Shown piece after piece: positions 1 to 8,303 of a stretch of DNA of 32,475 nucleotides; within the stretch, counting starts at the first letter, position 1, and the number at the start of each line of letters is the position of its first letter. The translations under genes and the position numbers were made by a program. This DNA comes from Muribaculaceae bacterium (GTDB lineage: Bacteria; Bacteroidota; Bacteroidia; Bacteroidales; Muribaculaceae). The notes beneath the pieces were generated by a model that saw nothing but the letters and a program-made list of their open reading frames with translations, was not told the DNA's origin and made no database searches. Where the stretch lies: assembly GCA_022509205.1 (NCBI GenBank), contig JAFLTR010000027.1, forward strand, positions 1-32,475, in the 5' to 3' direction.

Positions 1-1
1 G

Positions 2-2878
2 TTTATAGAATACATCATCCATGACCATGCTTTGGAAGTGCTCTCAATGGTGACCGACGGTTATAATGAACTGGGAGTCTCTCCAATAGTTCATCTTACA
101 CGGCAGATGGATGGAGAAAACACATTGAGAAGAGGAACCCTTACAATCAAATGTTACGCCCCGGACAAAACGGTTTCTTTTGACGAAATTCAGATTGAGT
201 ATGATAATGAATGGTTTAGTATTGATAAAGGTCCCCATATCCCGGTAGATATTAATTATGGCGACGGGGAGTCTGAAAATATTAAAGATGATCCCAATCC
301 GGATTATGATAAAGATGAGCAGAAAGGTCAGCAATTCGATTTCGTGATCACCATAAAGGATGAAAAGCGGCTTTATGAAGATATGTCATGGGACATGGTA
401 GTTACATGGAATGGCTTGAAACGCAATGTAAAAGTTTCTTATGAGGCTGCATTCCTTTTGCCGGAAGTCTGCAGTGTAACTTTGACAATACTTAATGATA
501 ATGAAGAAGAGGACGACGTAATATCCGATTACTGGGCTTTCATCACGGGTGCAGGGGATACTGAGGTAACGAAAAAGGCCGGCTCAGGTGTATCCAAACT
601 TTGGGGTATCCTCCCCGAAGACATGATGGGTAATAAAAAACGTACCGGCGGTTTCCATTTCCCAATGCCTTATGGTAACCAAAAGAAATGGAAATATCGT
701 TATACCGTCGATTTCACCAAAATATTAAATATGGAGAATCATGATGGTTCCATCAGCAATGTTGAAATCAGTGGTATCACCGGTGAAGAGGGTTTTTTTA
801 ACACCAATAATCTTAAGTTAACTCAAGTTACAGGTAAAGATAATACTTATACATTGGATTTTACAGGAACAGGGATTGATGAGACTGCCTATAAATATGC
901 CGGGGGCGTTGTGACTTTCCTTGTGACTTATAATGATGGCAAAACATCTGAGATCACAGCTTCCTTATACCATACAGGATTTTTCCATTATATGGATGAT
1001 ACTAACTATGTGCCATCAGAATATAAGGGCTACTATTATTATGAGGTTGTTCCGATGGGCGATGGCTATTGGCTCGACCGGAATATAGGAGCCAGGTCGA
1101 ATAAATCATTTATCGATATAACCAATAGTCCGACGGAAGGAAATGTAGACCGGAGCGCAGCCGGATTACATTACACAATAATAAAGAAAACTAATGACTT
1201 CGCACTCCCGGATTGGGATTTTAGAATGGTGCCACCGGGTTATCATGTGCCGAACCAGACTGAATGGGACGCACTGAGGTTAAGCAGGGATTTCATTACA
1301 AGCAGTGTGGTTTATAACAACACCACCTATATGACTACCTATTATAATTGCGGAGGTAAGATCGGCAACATTTATCTTAATAAATCACGATTCTATATAG
1401 AGAATAATGTTTTCGAGAAAAGTGTTAAATTTTCAGAGGTCTATAATAATGGTGATGCAGGGGCAGGGTATTATTGGTCGGTGACCGAGGCACCGGCAAT
1501 GGAAAAGGAGCAGATGGGCAACTGGTTGCGTGCTCTCTATCTCAACGGCTCGGCAAGTTCCTACACCAATGCAAGCGTGGCTGACCATAGGATGCCGGTG
1601 CGTTGTAAGGCCGGACTCGATGCTACCAAAGCTGAAGAACATTATGTAAGTTTAAATGTGCATAACGCAACTCATGTTCTGCTCTTTGATATAGAAACCA
1701 GAACCCCGATCAATACATTCCCCGGTAAAGCTGTCGGTACGACTGACTCTTCCATTAAATGGCAGCATTTCAGTTATGCCACTACCGAAGATTTGAGTAA
1801 GTTATATATGCTCTTTGTGAAACTGGAATTAAACGGGAAGGTGACCATTCACAGAAGAAATAAAGATTCTTTTGTTTCAACCACAAATTATAGCAAGGAT
1901 TTCCTGTCGGAAGAATATGCATGGCGTGTTGAAAACGGTGCTTATTATGATTTCTGTGAAGAGGGTCTAAACCGCCCTTCAAACGTATTGACGGGTATTA
2001 CCGAAGCTCCCGATGATTGCGACACCGGGTCAGAAAACTCCGGTGGAAACAACGGAGACTCAGGAACCGAGCAGCAACATCCCGATGCTGATCTGAATGA
2101 TTATACTTTCACCAAGCAAGGTGACGAGGAGATAGTGATTGAAAGCAATAAACATTATTTCAAGAATTATGACAGTAATTGCCAACATCTCGCCCATGGT
2201 AATTATAACTGGGCATCATTGCCCGTTGGCTCCAAGATCAGGATTTATGTATCTTTGGTTAAGGATATGAATGATGATGACGATCAATTTAGCCTGCAGC
2301 TATTCAACGGTTCATGGTCAATGATTCAAGACATTAACCAAAATATGGTCAAAGGGAATGCACATAATGTCAACGGCACTAAACAATATATCTATGAGTT
2401 AGAATACACAGAGGCTCTCTACAATAACCTGGTTAATAATAACGGTTTGATTATGCAGGGTCGTCACTGTGTCCTCTTGGGTGTTACGGTTATTAAGAAA
2501 GCGGTGGAACTCGTAAAAGGTTCCTATACCTGGACAGATGAAGTAAGTATTAACTGGCCTCAAAAAGGTCAAGGATTTATTAATCTAACTTCAGACCTCT
2601 ATGACTGGTCGTCTGTGACTTCGGGTAGTACTTTAACGATTGAGTTTAGACAAGGAGACGGGCCTCAGATTCAAGTAAGATTGAATAATACCGGAGGCAG
2701 CATTCCTGGTATAGATGATTATACGCCTGTTGGATGGGGAGGTAAATTGCAACCGGGTCAAACTAAAATAGTATACACTCTAACGGAAAGCATACTGACA
2801 ACAATCCGGAATGGCGGAGGTATTTATTTCGCGGGTGGTAACTACACCCTGACCAAGGTTGATATCCATGTTAATTAA
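2..2878 (+). CDS. Large FISUMP-domain surface protein, 5' truncated
   Basis: The frame is open to the left edge of the window, so the true start and any signal peptide lie outside; the first in-frame start-like codon is a TTG at 32, which I do not take as the start. About 958 residues are visible. Numbered from that TTG, residues 335-527 resemble the Fibrobacter succinogenes major paralogous (FISUMP) domain: a YWLDRNIGA motif, a GYHVPNQTEWDAL motif, YWSVTEAP, and a closing MPVRCK. A Gly/Ser/Asn/Glu-rich linker follows at about 660-690. Two beta-rich modules of about 120-130 residues come next (about 690-815 and 816-948), each with an LxxGSxLxI-type strand and a late YxLxxT-type strand, like carbohydrate-binding-type jelly rolls. 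The N-terminal 300 residues are beta-rich and unassigned. It is probably an exported adhesin or surface lipoprotein. No enzyme motif is visible. A strong terminator follows the stop. Confidence 0.75.
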   Translation, partial: FIEYIIHDHALEVLSMVTDGYNELGVSPIVHLTRQMDGENTLRRGTLTIKCYAPDKTVSFDEIQIEYDNEWFSIDKGPHIPVDINYGDGESENIKDDPNPDYDKDEQKGQQFDFVITIKDEKRLYEDMSWDMVVTWNGLKRNVKVSYEAAFLLPEVCSVTLTILNDNEEEDDVISDYWAFITGAGDTEVTKKAGSGVSKLWGILPEDMMGNKKRTGGFHFPMPYGNQKKWKYRYTVDFTKILNMENHDGSISNVEISGITGEEGFFNTNNLKLTQVTGKDNTYTLDFTGTGIDETAYKYAGGVVTFLVTYNDGKTSEITASLYHTGFFHYMDDTNYVPSEYKGYYYYEVVPMGDGYWLDRNIGARSNKSFIDITNSPTEGNVDRSAAGLHYTIIKKTNDFALPDWDFRMVPPGYHVPNQTEWDALRLSRDFITSSVVYNNTTYMTTYYNCGGKIGNIYLNKSRFYIENNVFEKSVKFSEVYNNGDAGAGYYWSVTEAPAMEKEQMGNWLRALYLNGSASSYTNASVADHRMPVRCKAGLDATKAEEHYVSLNVHNATHVLLFDIETRTPINTFPGKAVGTTDSSIKWQHFSYATTEDLSKLYMLFVKLELNGKVTIHRRNKDSFVSTTNYSKDFLSEEYAWRVENGAYYDFCEEGLNRPSNVLTGITEAPDDCDTGSENSGGNNGDSGTEQQHPDADLNDYTFTKQGDEEIVIESNKHYFKNYDSNCQHLAHGNYNWASLPVGSKIRIYVSLVKDMNDDDDQFSLQLFNGSWSMIQDINQNMVKGNAHNVNGTKQYIYELEYTEALYNNLVNNNGLIMQGRHCVLLGVTVIKKAVELVKGSYTWTDEVSINWPQKGQGFINLTSDLYDWSSVTSGSTLTIEFRQGDGPQIQVRLNNTGGSIPGIDDYTPVGWGGKLQPGQTKIVYTLTESILTTIRNGGGIYFAGGNYTLTKVDIHVN

Positions 2879-2884
2879 ACAATT

Positions 2885-2923
2885 CGAGCGGCTGAAACCG
2901 GAGTTTCAGCCGCTCGTTTTTTT
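2885..2923 (+). terminator. Rho-independent terminator of the FISUMP gene
   Basis: A perfect 14-bp GC-rich stem (2885-2898 with 2903-2916, loop CGGA) is followed at once by seven T residues. It lies 6 bases after the stop codon. Confidence 0.93.
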
Positions 2924-3136
2924 AGTGGAATGGGGAAAGGTGGGGGCTTACGATTCCGATTCCGATAATTTTTGTATGATTATCCGCATGAAAACCCAAA
3001 GAAGTGGAGAGGAGGTAGTGAATATACTAAACTTTCCTGTTTGAAAGGCTTCATGAAAAAATCTTCTCTCTTCGTAGGGATTAATAATAACGGGAGGGTG
3101 ACTTTTCTAAAAGTCCCAACATGAATTAGTATTTTG

Positions 3137-3162
3137 AAAAAAATCCTGCTATTTGGCAGGAT
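3137..3162 (-). terminator. Orphan minus-strand terminator-like hairpin
   Basis: ATCCTGC (3143-3149) pairs with GCAGGAT (3156-3162) around a six-base loop. The A run at 3137-3143 reads as a T run after the hairpin on the minus strand. No minus-strand gene lies upstream of it (3163-3434 or within susC), so the transcript it would end is unknown. Confidence 0.5.
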
Positions 3163-3303
3163 GGGCCAGTCCATACATAAAATGGGGTTTGGTATTCTCC
3201 CCGGATAATCATTTTATCTTATGACATGGAATCAGAAAAAATTATAGACAGATTAATAGTAATTAACTAAAGCGGTGAATTTTATGTTGTTTAGCATATA
3301 AAA

Positions 3304-3335
3304 TTTGCTAATTTTAAATAAAAGTTTTAAATTTG
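3304..3335 (+). promoter_or_regulatory. Bacteroidota promoter of the SusCD operon
   Basis: TTTG at 3304-3307, a 20-base gap, then TAAATTTG at 3328-3335 match the Bacteroidota -33/-7 consensus (TTTG ... TAnnTTTG). This predicts a start of transcription near 3340 and a leader of about 95 bases. Confidence 0.7.
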
Positions 3336-3434
3336 CGAGTTAAGTATCCTCAAATGGATACCGGTATTGCTTTTTACACTCTCGTGAGAGAGCGATGAAA
3401 CGCTATAAAACTAACCAAACAAACATATAAAAGT

Positions 3435-6400
3435 ATGAGAAAACTGTTTCTAATTCTGATGGCGCTTATGGCGTGCACATGGGGATTGCAGGCACAGACC
3501 CGCACCTATCATGGCACAGTTGTAGACGCATCAGACAATGCGCCTCTGGTTGGTGCCACTGTGATGCCAATTGGCGGCGGCCAGGGAGTCGCTGCCGATG
3601 TGGATGGTAATTTCGTATTGACTGTCCCGGCTAATGTCACAAAAGCTAATGTCTCTTATGTGGGTTACACTTCTCAGGAAGTAACTCTTAAAGATGGCAT
3701 GGTAGTGAAACTTCAAAGCGGTTCATCAAACCTTGATGAAATGATTGTGGTGGCTTATGGTACCGCCAAGAAATCGGCTTACACAGGATCTGCTTCTGTT
3801 GTTAAAGCCGATGAAATCGAGAATACGCTCGTCACCGATGTAACCTCCGCTCTTAACGGTAAGGTGGCCGGTGTTCAGATGCTGAGTGCCAACGGTGCCC
3901 CTGGTACATCTCAGAGCGTATATATTCGTGGTACAGGTTCACTCACAACTTCCTCCTCTCCTCTCTATGTGATCGACGGTGTGCCCGCAAGTTCAGGTGC
4001 TATGCTCGATCTCAGCCCTAATGATGTGGAAAGTATGACTGTGCTTAAAGACGCGGCTGCTGCTGCCCTCTACGGTGCACGTGGTGCTAACGGTGTAATC
4101 CTCGTCACAACAAAGAAGGGACGTGAAGGAAAGGCCACCATCACAGTGAATGCAAACTGGGGTGCCAGCTCACGTGAGACTTCATACTATTCTACAATCA
4201 GCGGAGCCGCCGCTAACTATCAGAAGATGTATTGGGCATACAGAAACTATGCACAATACACAACTTCCCGTCAGTACCCCAACGGTATGACTGCAGCGCA
4301 GGCTCATGAGTATGCCAACAGTTATCTGTCAGGCGATCCCTCCACCAACGTGTTCGGTTATCAGGTGTTTAATTCAAACGGTCAGGAACTATTCGATCAG
4401 GATGGTAACTTCAACCCGTATGCTACATTAGGTTACACCTACGGAAACTATTTGCTCACTCCCGACGACTGGCGTAAGGAAATGCTCCGCAACGGTTTCC
4501 GTCAGGAATATAATGTGCAGGCATCCGGAGGCGGTGAGAAATATGACTACCTCCTCGCTTTCAACTATCTTGACAACAACGGTATTATCAAGAACTCCAA
4601 TTTCCAGCGTCTTAATACCCGTTTCGTAGGTAACTACCAGCTCCTGAAGTGGTTGAAGGTCGGTGCCAACATGATGTATTCATGGCAGAACCAGAACTAT
4701 CCGGAGGGTCAGACAGAAGCCGGATACTCCGACAACTCTTTCTTCTTTACAGACATGATGGCTCCTGTATATCCTTTTTATGTAAGAAATCGTCAGGGTC
4801 AGATCATGTATGACGAAGCCACCGGTAATCCTCTCTATGACTTCGGTATGAAAGGTCTTGGAGCTCCGGATCTTAACCGTACATTCTCCGTTGGTAACCC
4901 GATGGGTACTCTGGTCTATGACATCAGCCAGTATATCTACGACGTATTCGACGGTAAATGGTCTGCGGTCATCACTCCGGTGGAAGGCCTCACCATTTCC
5001 GGAAACATGGGTTACTATGTCAGCAATTCACGCAACAATTATATGAACAACAACCAGTATGGTCAGATGGCTCAATACGGTGGTATGGTTTATCAGGCAG
5101 CCGAGCACTACCGCACTCTCAATGTGCAGGCTTTGGCTAACTACAACAAGACTTGGGGCGTGAATACATTCGACTTCCTCCTCGGTTATGAAAGCTATTC
5201 TCTCTCATACGACGGTCTTTGGGGACAGGGTTACGACACCTACAGCAACTCCAACTACACTCTTTCTAACGTGAGCAGCCAGAAAGACCTGAGCGGTTAT
5301 AAGCAGGAATACGCCACCCGTGGTATTTTCGGACGTATCAACTATGACTATGACAACCGTATCTTCGCCAGCGTTTCTTATCGTCGCGATGCTTCATCCC
5401 GCTTCGCTCCCGGTCACCGCTGGGGTAACTTCTGGTCGGTTTCAGCTGCTTGGGACATGGCCAAAGAGAAATGGATGGAAGATGCCAACTCATGGCTCAA
5501 TATGTTGAAGGTTAAAGCTTCTTTCGGTCAGCAAGGTAATGACAACATCGGTAGCTACTACGCTTATATCGACCAGTATGCAATGAGCGGTATCGACGGC
5601 GTTTGGAACACTGCTACCCTGGCTTATAAAGGTAACCCCGATTTGACTTGGGAAACTTCCAATGCGTTCAACGTGGGTATAGATTTCGCGCTCTTCCAGG
5701 GTAAACTTAACGGTACTATCGAATATTTCAGTCGCCAGACTTCAAATATGCTCTATAACAAGCCGGTGAATCCGTCGCTTGGTTATACTTCATTCCCGAT
5801 GAATGTGGGCTCTATGAGAAACAGTGGCGTTGAAATCGAGTTGACAGCGACTCCGATCCGCACAAAGAATGTGCAATGGGATCTCAATTTCAACATGACT
5901 TATCAGAACAATAAGATCATCAAACTTGCTCCCGAACTCGATGGAGAATGGATCAACGGAAGTTATTACTGGCATGAGGGTGAATCCATGTACAACCTCT
6001 ATCTTGTACAGTATGCCGGTATAAACGAAGAAAACGGTATGCCACTCTATTGGGCAAAGACAGAAGACGGTCTTGACGTTCCAATTGAGAACTGGTCGGT
6101 GGCTTATTCCGGTGGTGTTGATGAGGAAACACTTATCAGCTATGTAGCCAATCGTCAGAAGACCGGAAACATTCTTCCTCCTGTTTATGGCGGTTTCGGT
6201 ACAACTGTAACATTCTTTGGTGTAGACCTCTCGATCCAGTGTGGTTATCAGCTCGGCGGTAAGATCTGGGACTATGGTTACCAGACCCTCATGCACATGG
6301 GTACAACTCCGGGTTATGCTATGCACGTTGATGTTATGAGAGCCTGGACAGAGGATAACCCGGTGACCGACGTTCCCCGTCTCGACAGGTATGCAACATA

Positions 6401-6659
6401 TATCAATGCATCATCAGACCGTTGGCTGACCTCCGCAAAATATTTCGCTATCAACAACATATCAGTAGGATATAATTTCCCGTTGAAGTGGATAAAGAAA
6501 TGCGGTCTTTCCGGTCTTCGTATTTATGGAGCCGCTGACAATGTGGCTATCTGGAGCGCGCGCAAAGGTCTCGACCCGAGACAGAGCTTCGTGCAGAGTG
6601 CACAAAGTAACTACTCCGCTATGCGTCTGATTTCAGGTGGTGTTAAACTCACTTTCTAA
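3435..6659 (+). CDS. SusC/RagA-like TonB-dependent outer-membrane receptor
   Basis: This 1,074-residue protein is an outer-membrane active transporter that works with the SusD-like lipoprotein encoded 13 bases downstream. A signal peptide covers residues 1-20 (cut after LQA). A carboxypeptidase-regulatory-like beta domain (about 22-92) has the family signs LVGATV and DVDGNF. A TonB-box-like stretch DEMIVVAYGT (101-110) leads into the plug domain (about 112-235), which holds YVIDGVP and LKDAAAAALYGARGANGVI. The rest is the 22-strand-type barrel, ending in a terminal Phe. The length is normal for SusC. The substrate cannot be read from sequence. No carbohydrate-active enzyme, anti-sigma factor or hybrid two-component regulator lies beside it, but a C10 protease does, so a RagA-like role in peptide or protein uptake is possible. 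Control is probably from the promoter at 3304-3335. Confidence 0.96.
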   Translation: MRKLFLILMALMACTWGLQAQTRTYHGTVVDASDNAPLVGATVMPIGGGQGVAADVDGNFVLTVPANVTKANVSYVGYTSQEVTLKDGMVVKLQSGSSNLDEMIVVAYGTAKKSAYTGSASVVKADEIENTLVTDVTSALNGKVAGVQMLSANGAPGTSQSVYIRGTGSLTTSSSPLYVIDGVPASSGAMLDLSPNDVESMTVLKDAAAAALYGARGANGVILVTTKKGREGKATITVNANWGASSRETSYYSTISGAAANYQKMYWAYRNYAQYTTSRQYPNGMTAAQAHEYANSYLSGDPSTNVFGYQVFNSNGQELFDQDGNFNPYATLGYTYGNYLLTPDDWRKEMLRNGFRQEYNVQASGGGEKYDYLLAFNYLDNNGIIKNSNFQRLNTRFVGNYQLLKWLKVGANMMYSWQNQNYPEGQTEAGYSDNSFFFTDMMAPVYPFYVRNRQGQIMYDEATGNPLYDFGMKGLGAPDLNRTFSVGNPMGTLVYDISQYIYDVFDGKWSAVITPVEGLTISGNMGYYVSNSRNNYMNNNQYGQMAQYGGMVYQAAEHYRTLNVQALANYNKTWGVNTFDFLLGYESYSLSYDGLWGQGYDTYSNSNYTLSNVSSQKDLSGYKQEYATRGIFGRINYDYDNRIFASVSYRRDASSRFAPGHRWGNFWSVSAAWDMAKEKWMEDANSWLNMLKVKASFGQQGNDNIGSYYAYIDQYAMSGIDGVWNTATLAYKGNPDLTWETSNAFNVGIDFALFQGKLNGTIEYFSRQTSNMLYNKPVNPSLGYTSFPMNVGSMRNSGVEIELTATPIRTKNVQWDLNFNMTYQNNKIIKLAPELDGEWINGSYYWHEGESMYNLYLVQYAGINEENGMPLYWAKTEDGLDVPIENWSVAYSGGVDEETLISYVANRQKTGNILPPVYGGFGTTVTFFGVDLSIQCGYQLGGKIWDYGYQTLMHMGTTPGYAMHVDVMRAWTEDNPVTDVPRLDRYATYINASSDRWLTSAKYFAINNISVGYNFPLKWIKKCGLSGLRIYGAADNVAIWSARKGLDPRQSFVQSAQSNYSAMRLISGGVKLTF

Positions 6660-6672
6660 GAGAATTAAGAAT

Positions 6673-8277
6673 ATGAAGAAAATATATATAATATCATCGC
6701 TTGCAATGGCAGGATTCATGACCTCCTGCTACGATCTCGACACAGCCCCGATGAGCGGGACTATCACCGAAGATCAGCGTAATGAGATCATCGCGAAGGA
6801 TCCCGCAAAGATCGATGCGATCTCATCCGGTGTGTATGTAAACTATAACGGCTGGGAGCTTTGCACCGGCCAGATGTACGACTTCGGTTATCCCGGTATC
6901 ATGCTTCAGCTCGACAGCCGCACATCCGACTTCCTGAGTGCAAATGCTGATGACTATGGATGGTTCTCCGGTCCTGCCGAGTATCTTGACAACACTTCCT
7001 CCAACGGCTATAATATCGTACGCTGGAGATTGCCTTATAACACTATCTATTCGGCCAACCAGGTGCTCTCATCAATCGAAGATGATGCCGATGACCCTCT
7101 GATGATGTATTATCGCGGACAGGCCTATGGTAACCGTGCTTTCGCATATTGGAACCTTGCACAAATGTTCCAGTTCACTTATGCAGGCAACGAAGATAAG
7201 ATGTGTGTGCCTATCATCACTGAAGACAACATGGATGAAGTGGCTGTAGACGGCGCTCCTCGTGCTTCCGTGAAAGATGTTTATAACCAGATAATTTCCG
7301 ACCTTAACACAGGGATCGAACTGATGACCGACAACCCGATGGCTGTACGTAGCGACAAACGCTATATCGACCTCAATGTGCTTTACGGTCTCAGGGCAAG
7401 GGCTTATCTCGTGATGCAGGAATATGATAAGGCAGCTGCCGATGCACAGACTGTGATCAGCTCCGGTAAGTTCGCTCCTCTGAGCGCTACAGCCGCCATC
7501 GGCCCCGGGTTTATCGACCTCAATTCAGCCAACTGGATCTGGGGTATCTATATGGCAACAGAGGATGTGCACGGTCTTTACACCCTCTCCGGTATGTTAG
7601 GTTCCTACACCTATGGCTATGCTTACGCCGGTATGTGGAAGTGTATCAACAGTAACCTCTTTGCACAGATCAGCGATAACGACCCGAGAAAACTCTGGTG
7701 GATCAGTCCGACAGGCAACTCCAATGCACAGTATTACACTGAAGCAAGTGGCGACGCTGTGGCATATCTTGAGGAAAACGGTTTCGCTCCTTATGCTGTA
7801 ACTAAGTTCGCACCATATGGCAACGAGCTCGGCCAAAGCCAGAATGAAGCCGACGTGCCGCTGATGCGTATCGAAGAGATGTATCTTATTCTCGCCGAAG
7901 CTCAGGGTCTTGGCGGAAATCTTGCTGCCGGTAAAGCAACTCTCGAGAATTTTGTGAATACCTACAGAAGGCTTAATAAGTCGAATCCTTACACTTGTAC
8001 AGCCACTAACGAAGAGGAATTCATCGATGCAGTATGGTTTGAAAGAAGAGTGGAATTCTGGGGTGAAGGACTCGGATATTTCGATATCATGAGGTTCAAG
8101 AAACCTGTAGACCGTACCAACTCCAACTGGAGCGATCCCACTTACAATATGCAGCCTTACGCATATTATATCGAGCCCACCAATCCGGTCTTGATCATGC
8201 AGATTCCGCAAAGCGAAATCGATAATAACAAGCAGATCACAGATGCCGACCAGAACACTCCGGGCGTAGCATCCTAA
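6673..8277 (+). CDS. SusD/RagB-family outer-membrane lipoprotein
   Basis: The 535-residue protein is the substrate-binding lid of the SusC-like transporter. I place the start at 6673 (MKKIYIISS) and not at an in-frame ATG 36 bases upstream that overlaps the end of susC, because the later start gives a proper lipoprotein signal with the acylated Cys at residue 19 (FMTSC). The rest shows SusD family features: an alpha-helical TPR-like scaffold, the NRAFAYWNLAQMF stretch, LRARAYLVMQEYDKAAADAQ, and a C-terminal LMRIEEMYLILAEAQ then RRVEFWGEGLGYFDIMRFK. It is encoded 13 bases after the receptor and 26 bases before the third lipoprotein gene, so one operon is likely. Confidence 0.96.
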   Translation: MKKIYIISSLAMAGFMTSCYDLDTAPMSGTITEDQRNEIIAKDPAKIDAISSGVYVNYNGWELCTGQMYDFGYPGIMLQLDSRTSDFLSANADDYGWFSGPAEYLDNTSSNGYNIVRWRLPYNTIYSANQVLSSIEDDADDPLMMYYRGQAYGNRAFAYWNLAQMFQFTYAGNEDKMCVPIITEDNMDEVAVDGAPRASVKDVYNQIISDLNTGIELMTDNPMAVRSDKRYIDLNVLYGLRARAYLVMQEYDKAAADAQTVISSGKFAPLSATAAIGPGFIDLNSANWIWGIYMATEDVHGLYTLSGMLGSYTYGYAYAGMWKCINSNLFAQISDNDPRKLWWISPTGNSNAQYYTEASGDAVAYLEENGFAPYAVTKFAPYGNELGQSQNEADVPLMRIEEMYLILAEAQGLGGNLAAGKATLENFVNTYRRLNKSNPYTCTATNEEEFIDAVWFERRVEFWGEGLGYFDIMRFKKPVDRTNSNWSDPTYNMQPYAYYIEPTNPVLIMQIPQSEIDNNKQITDADQNTPGVAS

Positions 8278-8303
8278 TTTCTAAACTACAATTTGAGAAT
8301 AAT

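Larger units (their letters stand above)
2924..3434. other. Gene-free region ahead of the SusC operon
   Basis: This stretch of about 510 bases has no convincing gene; the short frames in it have no recognisable content. It holds a minus-strand terminator-like hairpin at 3137-3162, the susC promoter at 3304-3335 and a leader of about 95 bases before susC. The sequence is AT-rich, especially 3230-3335. No repeat or tRNA was seen. Confidence 0.6.

Noticed and set aside
2980..3174. 64-codon minus-strand reading frame before susC
   Set aside because: It lacks a start context or recognisable content, and its start lies beside the hairpin at 3137-3162.
5790..6326. 178-codon minus-strand reading frame within susC
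   Set aside because: It is antisense to a clear TonB-dependent receptor, and its residues show no family or codon-position pattern of their own.
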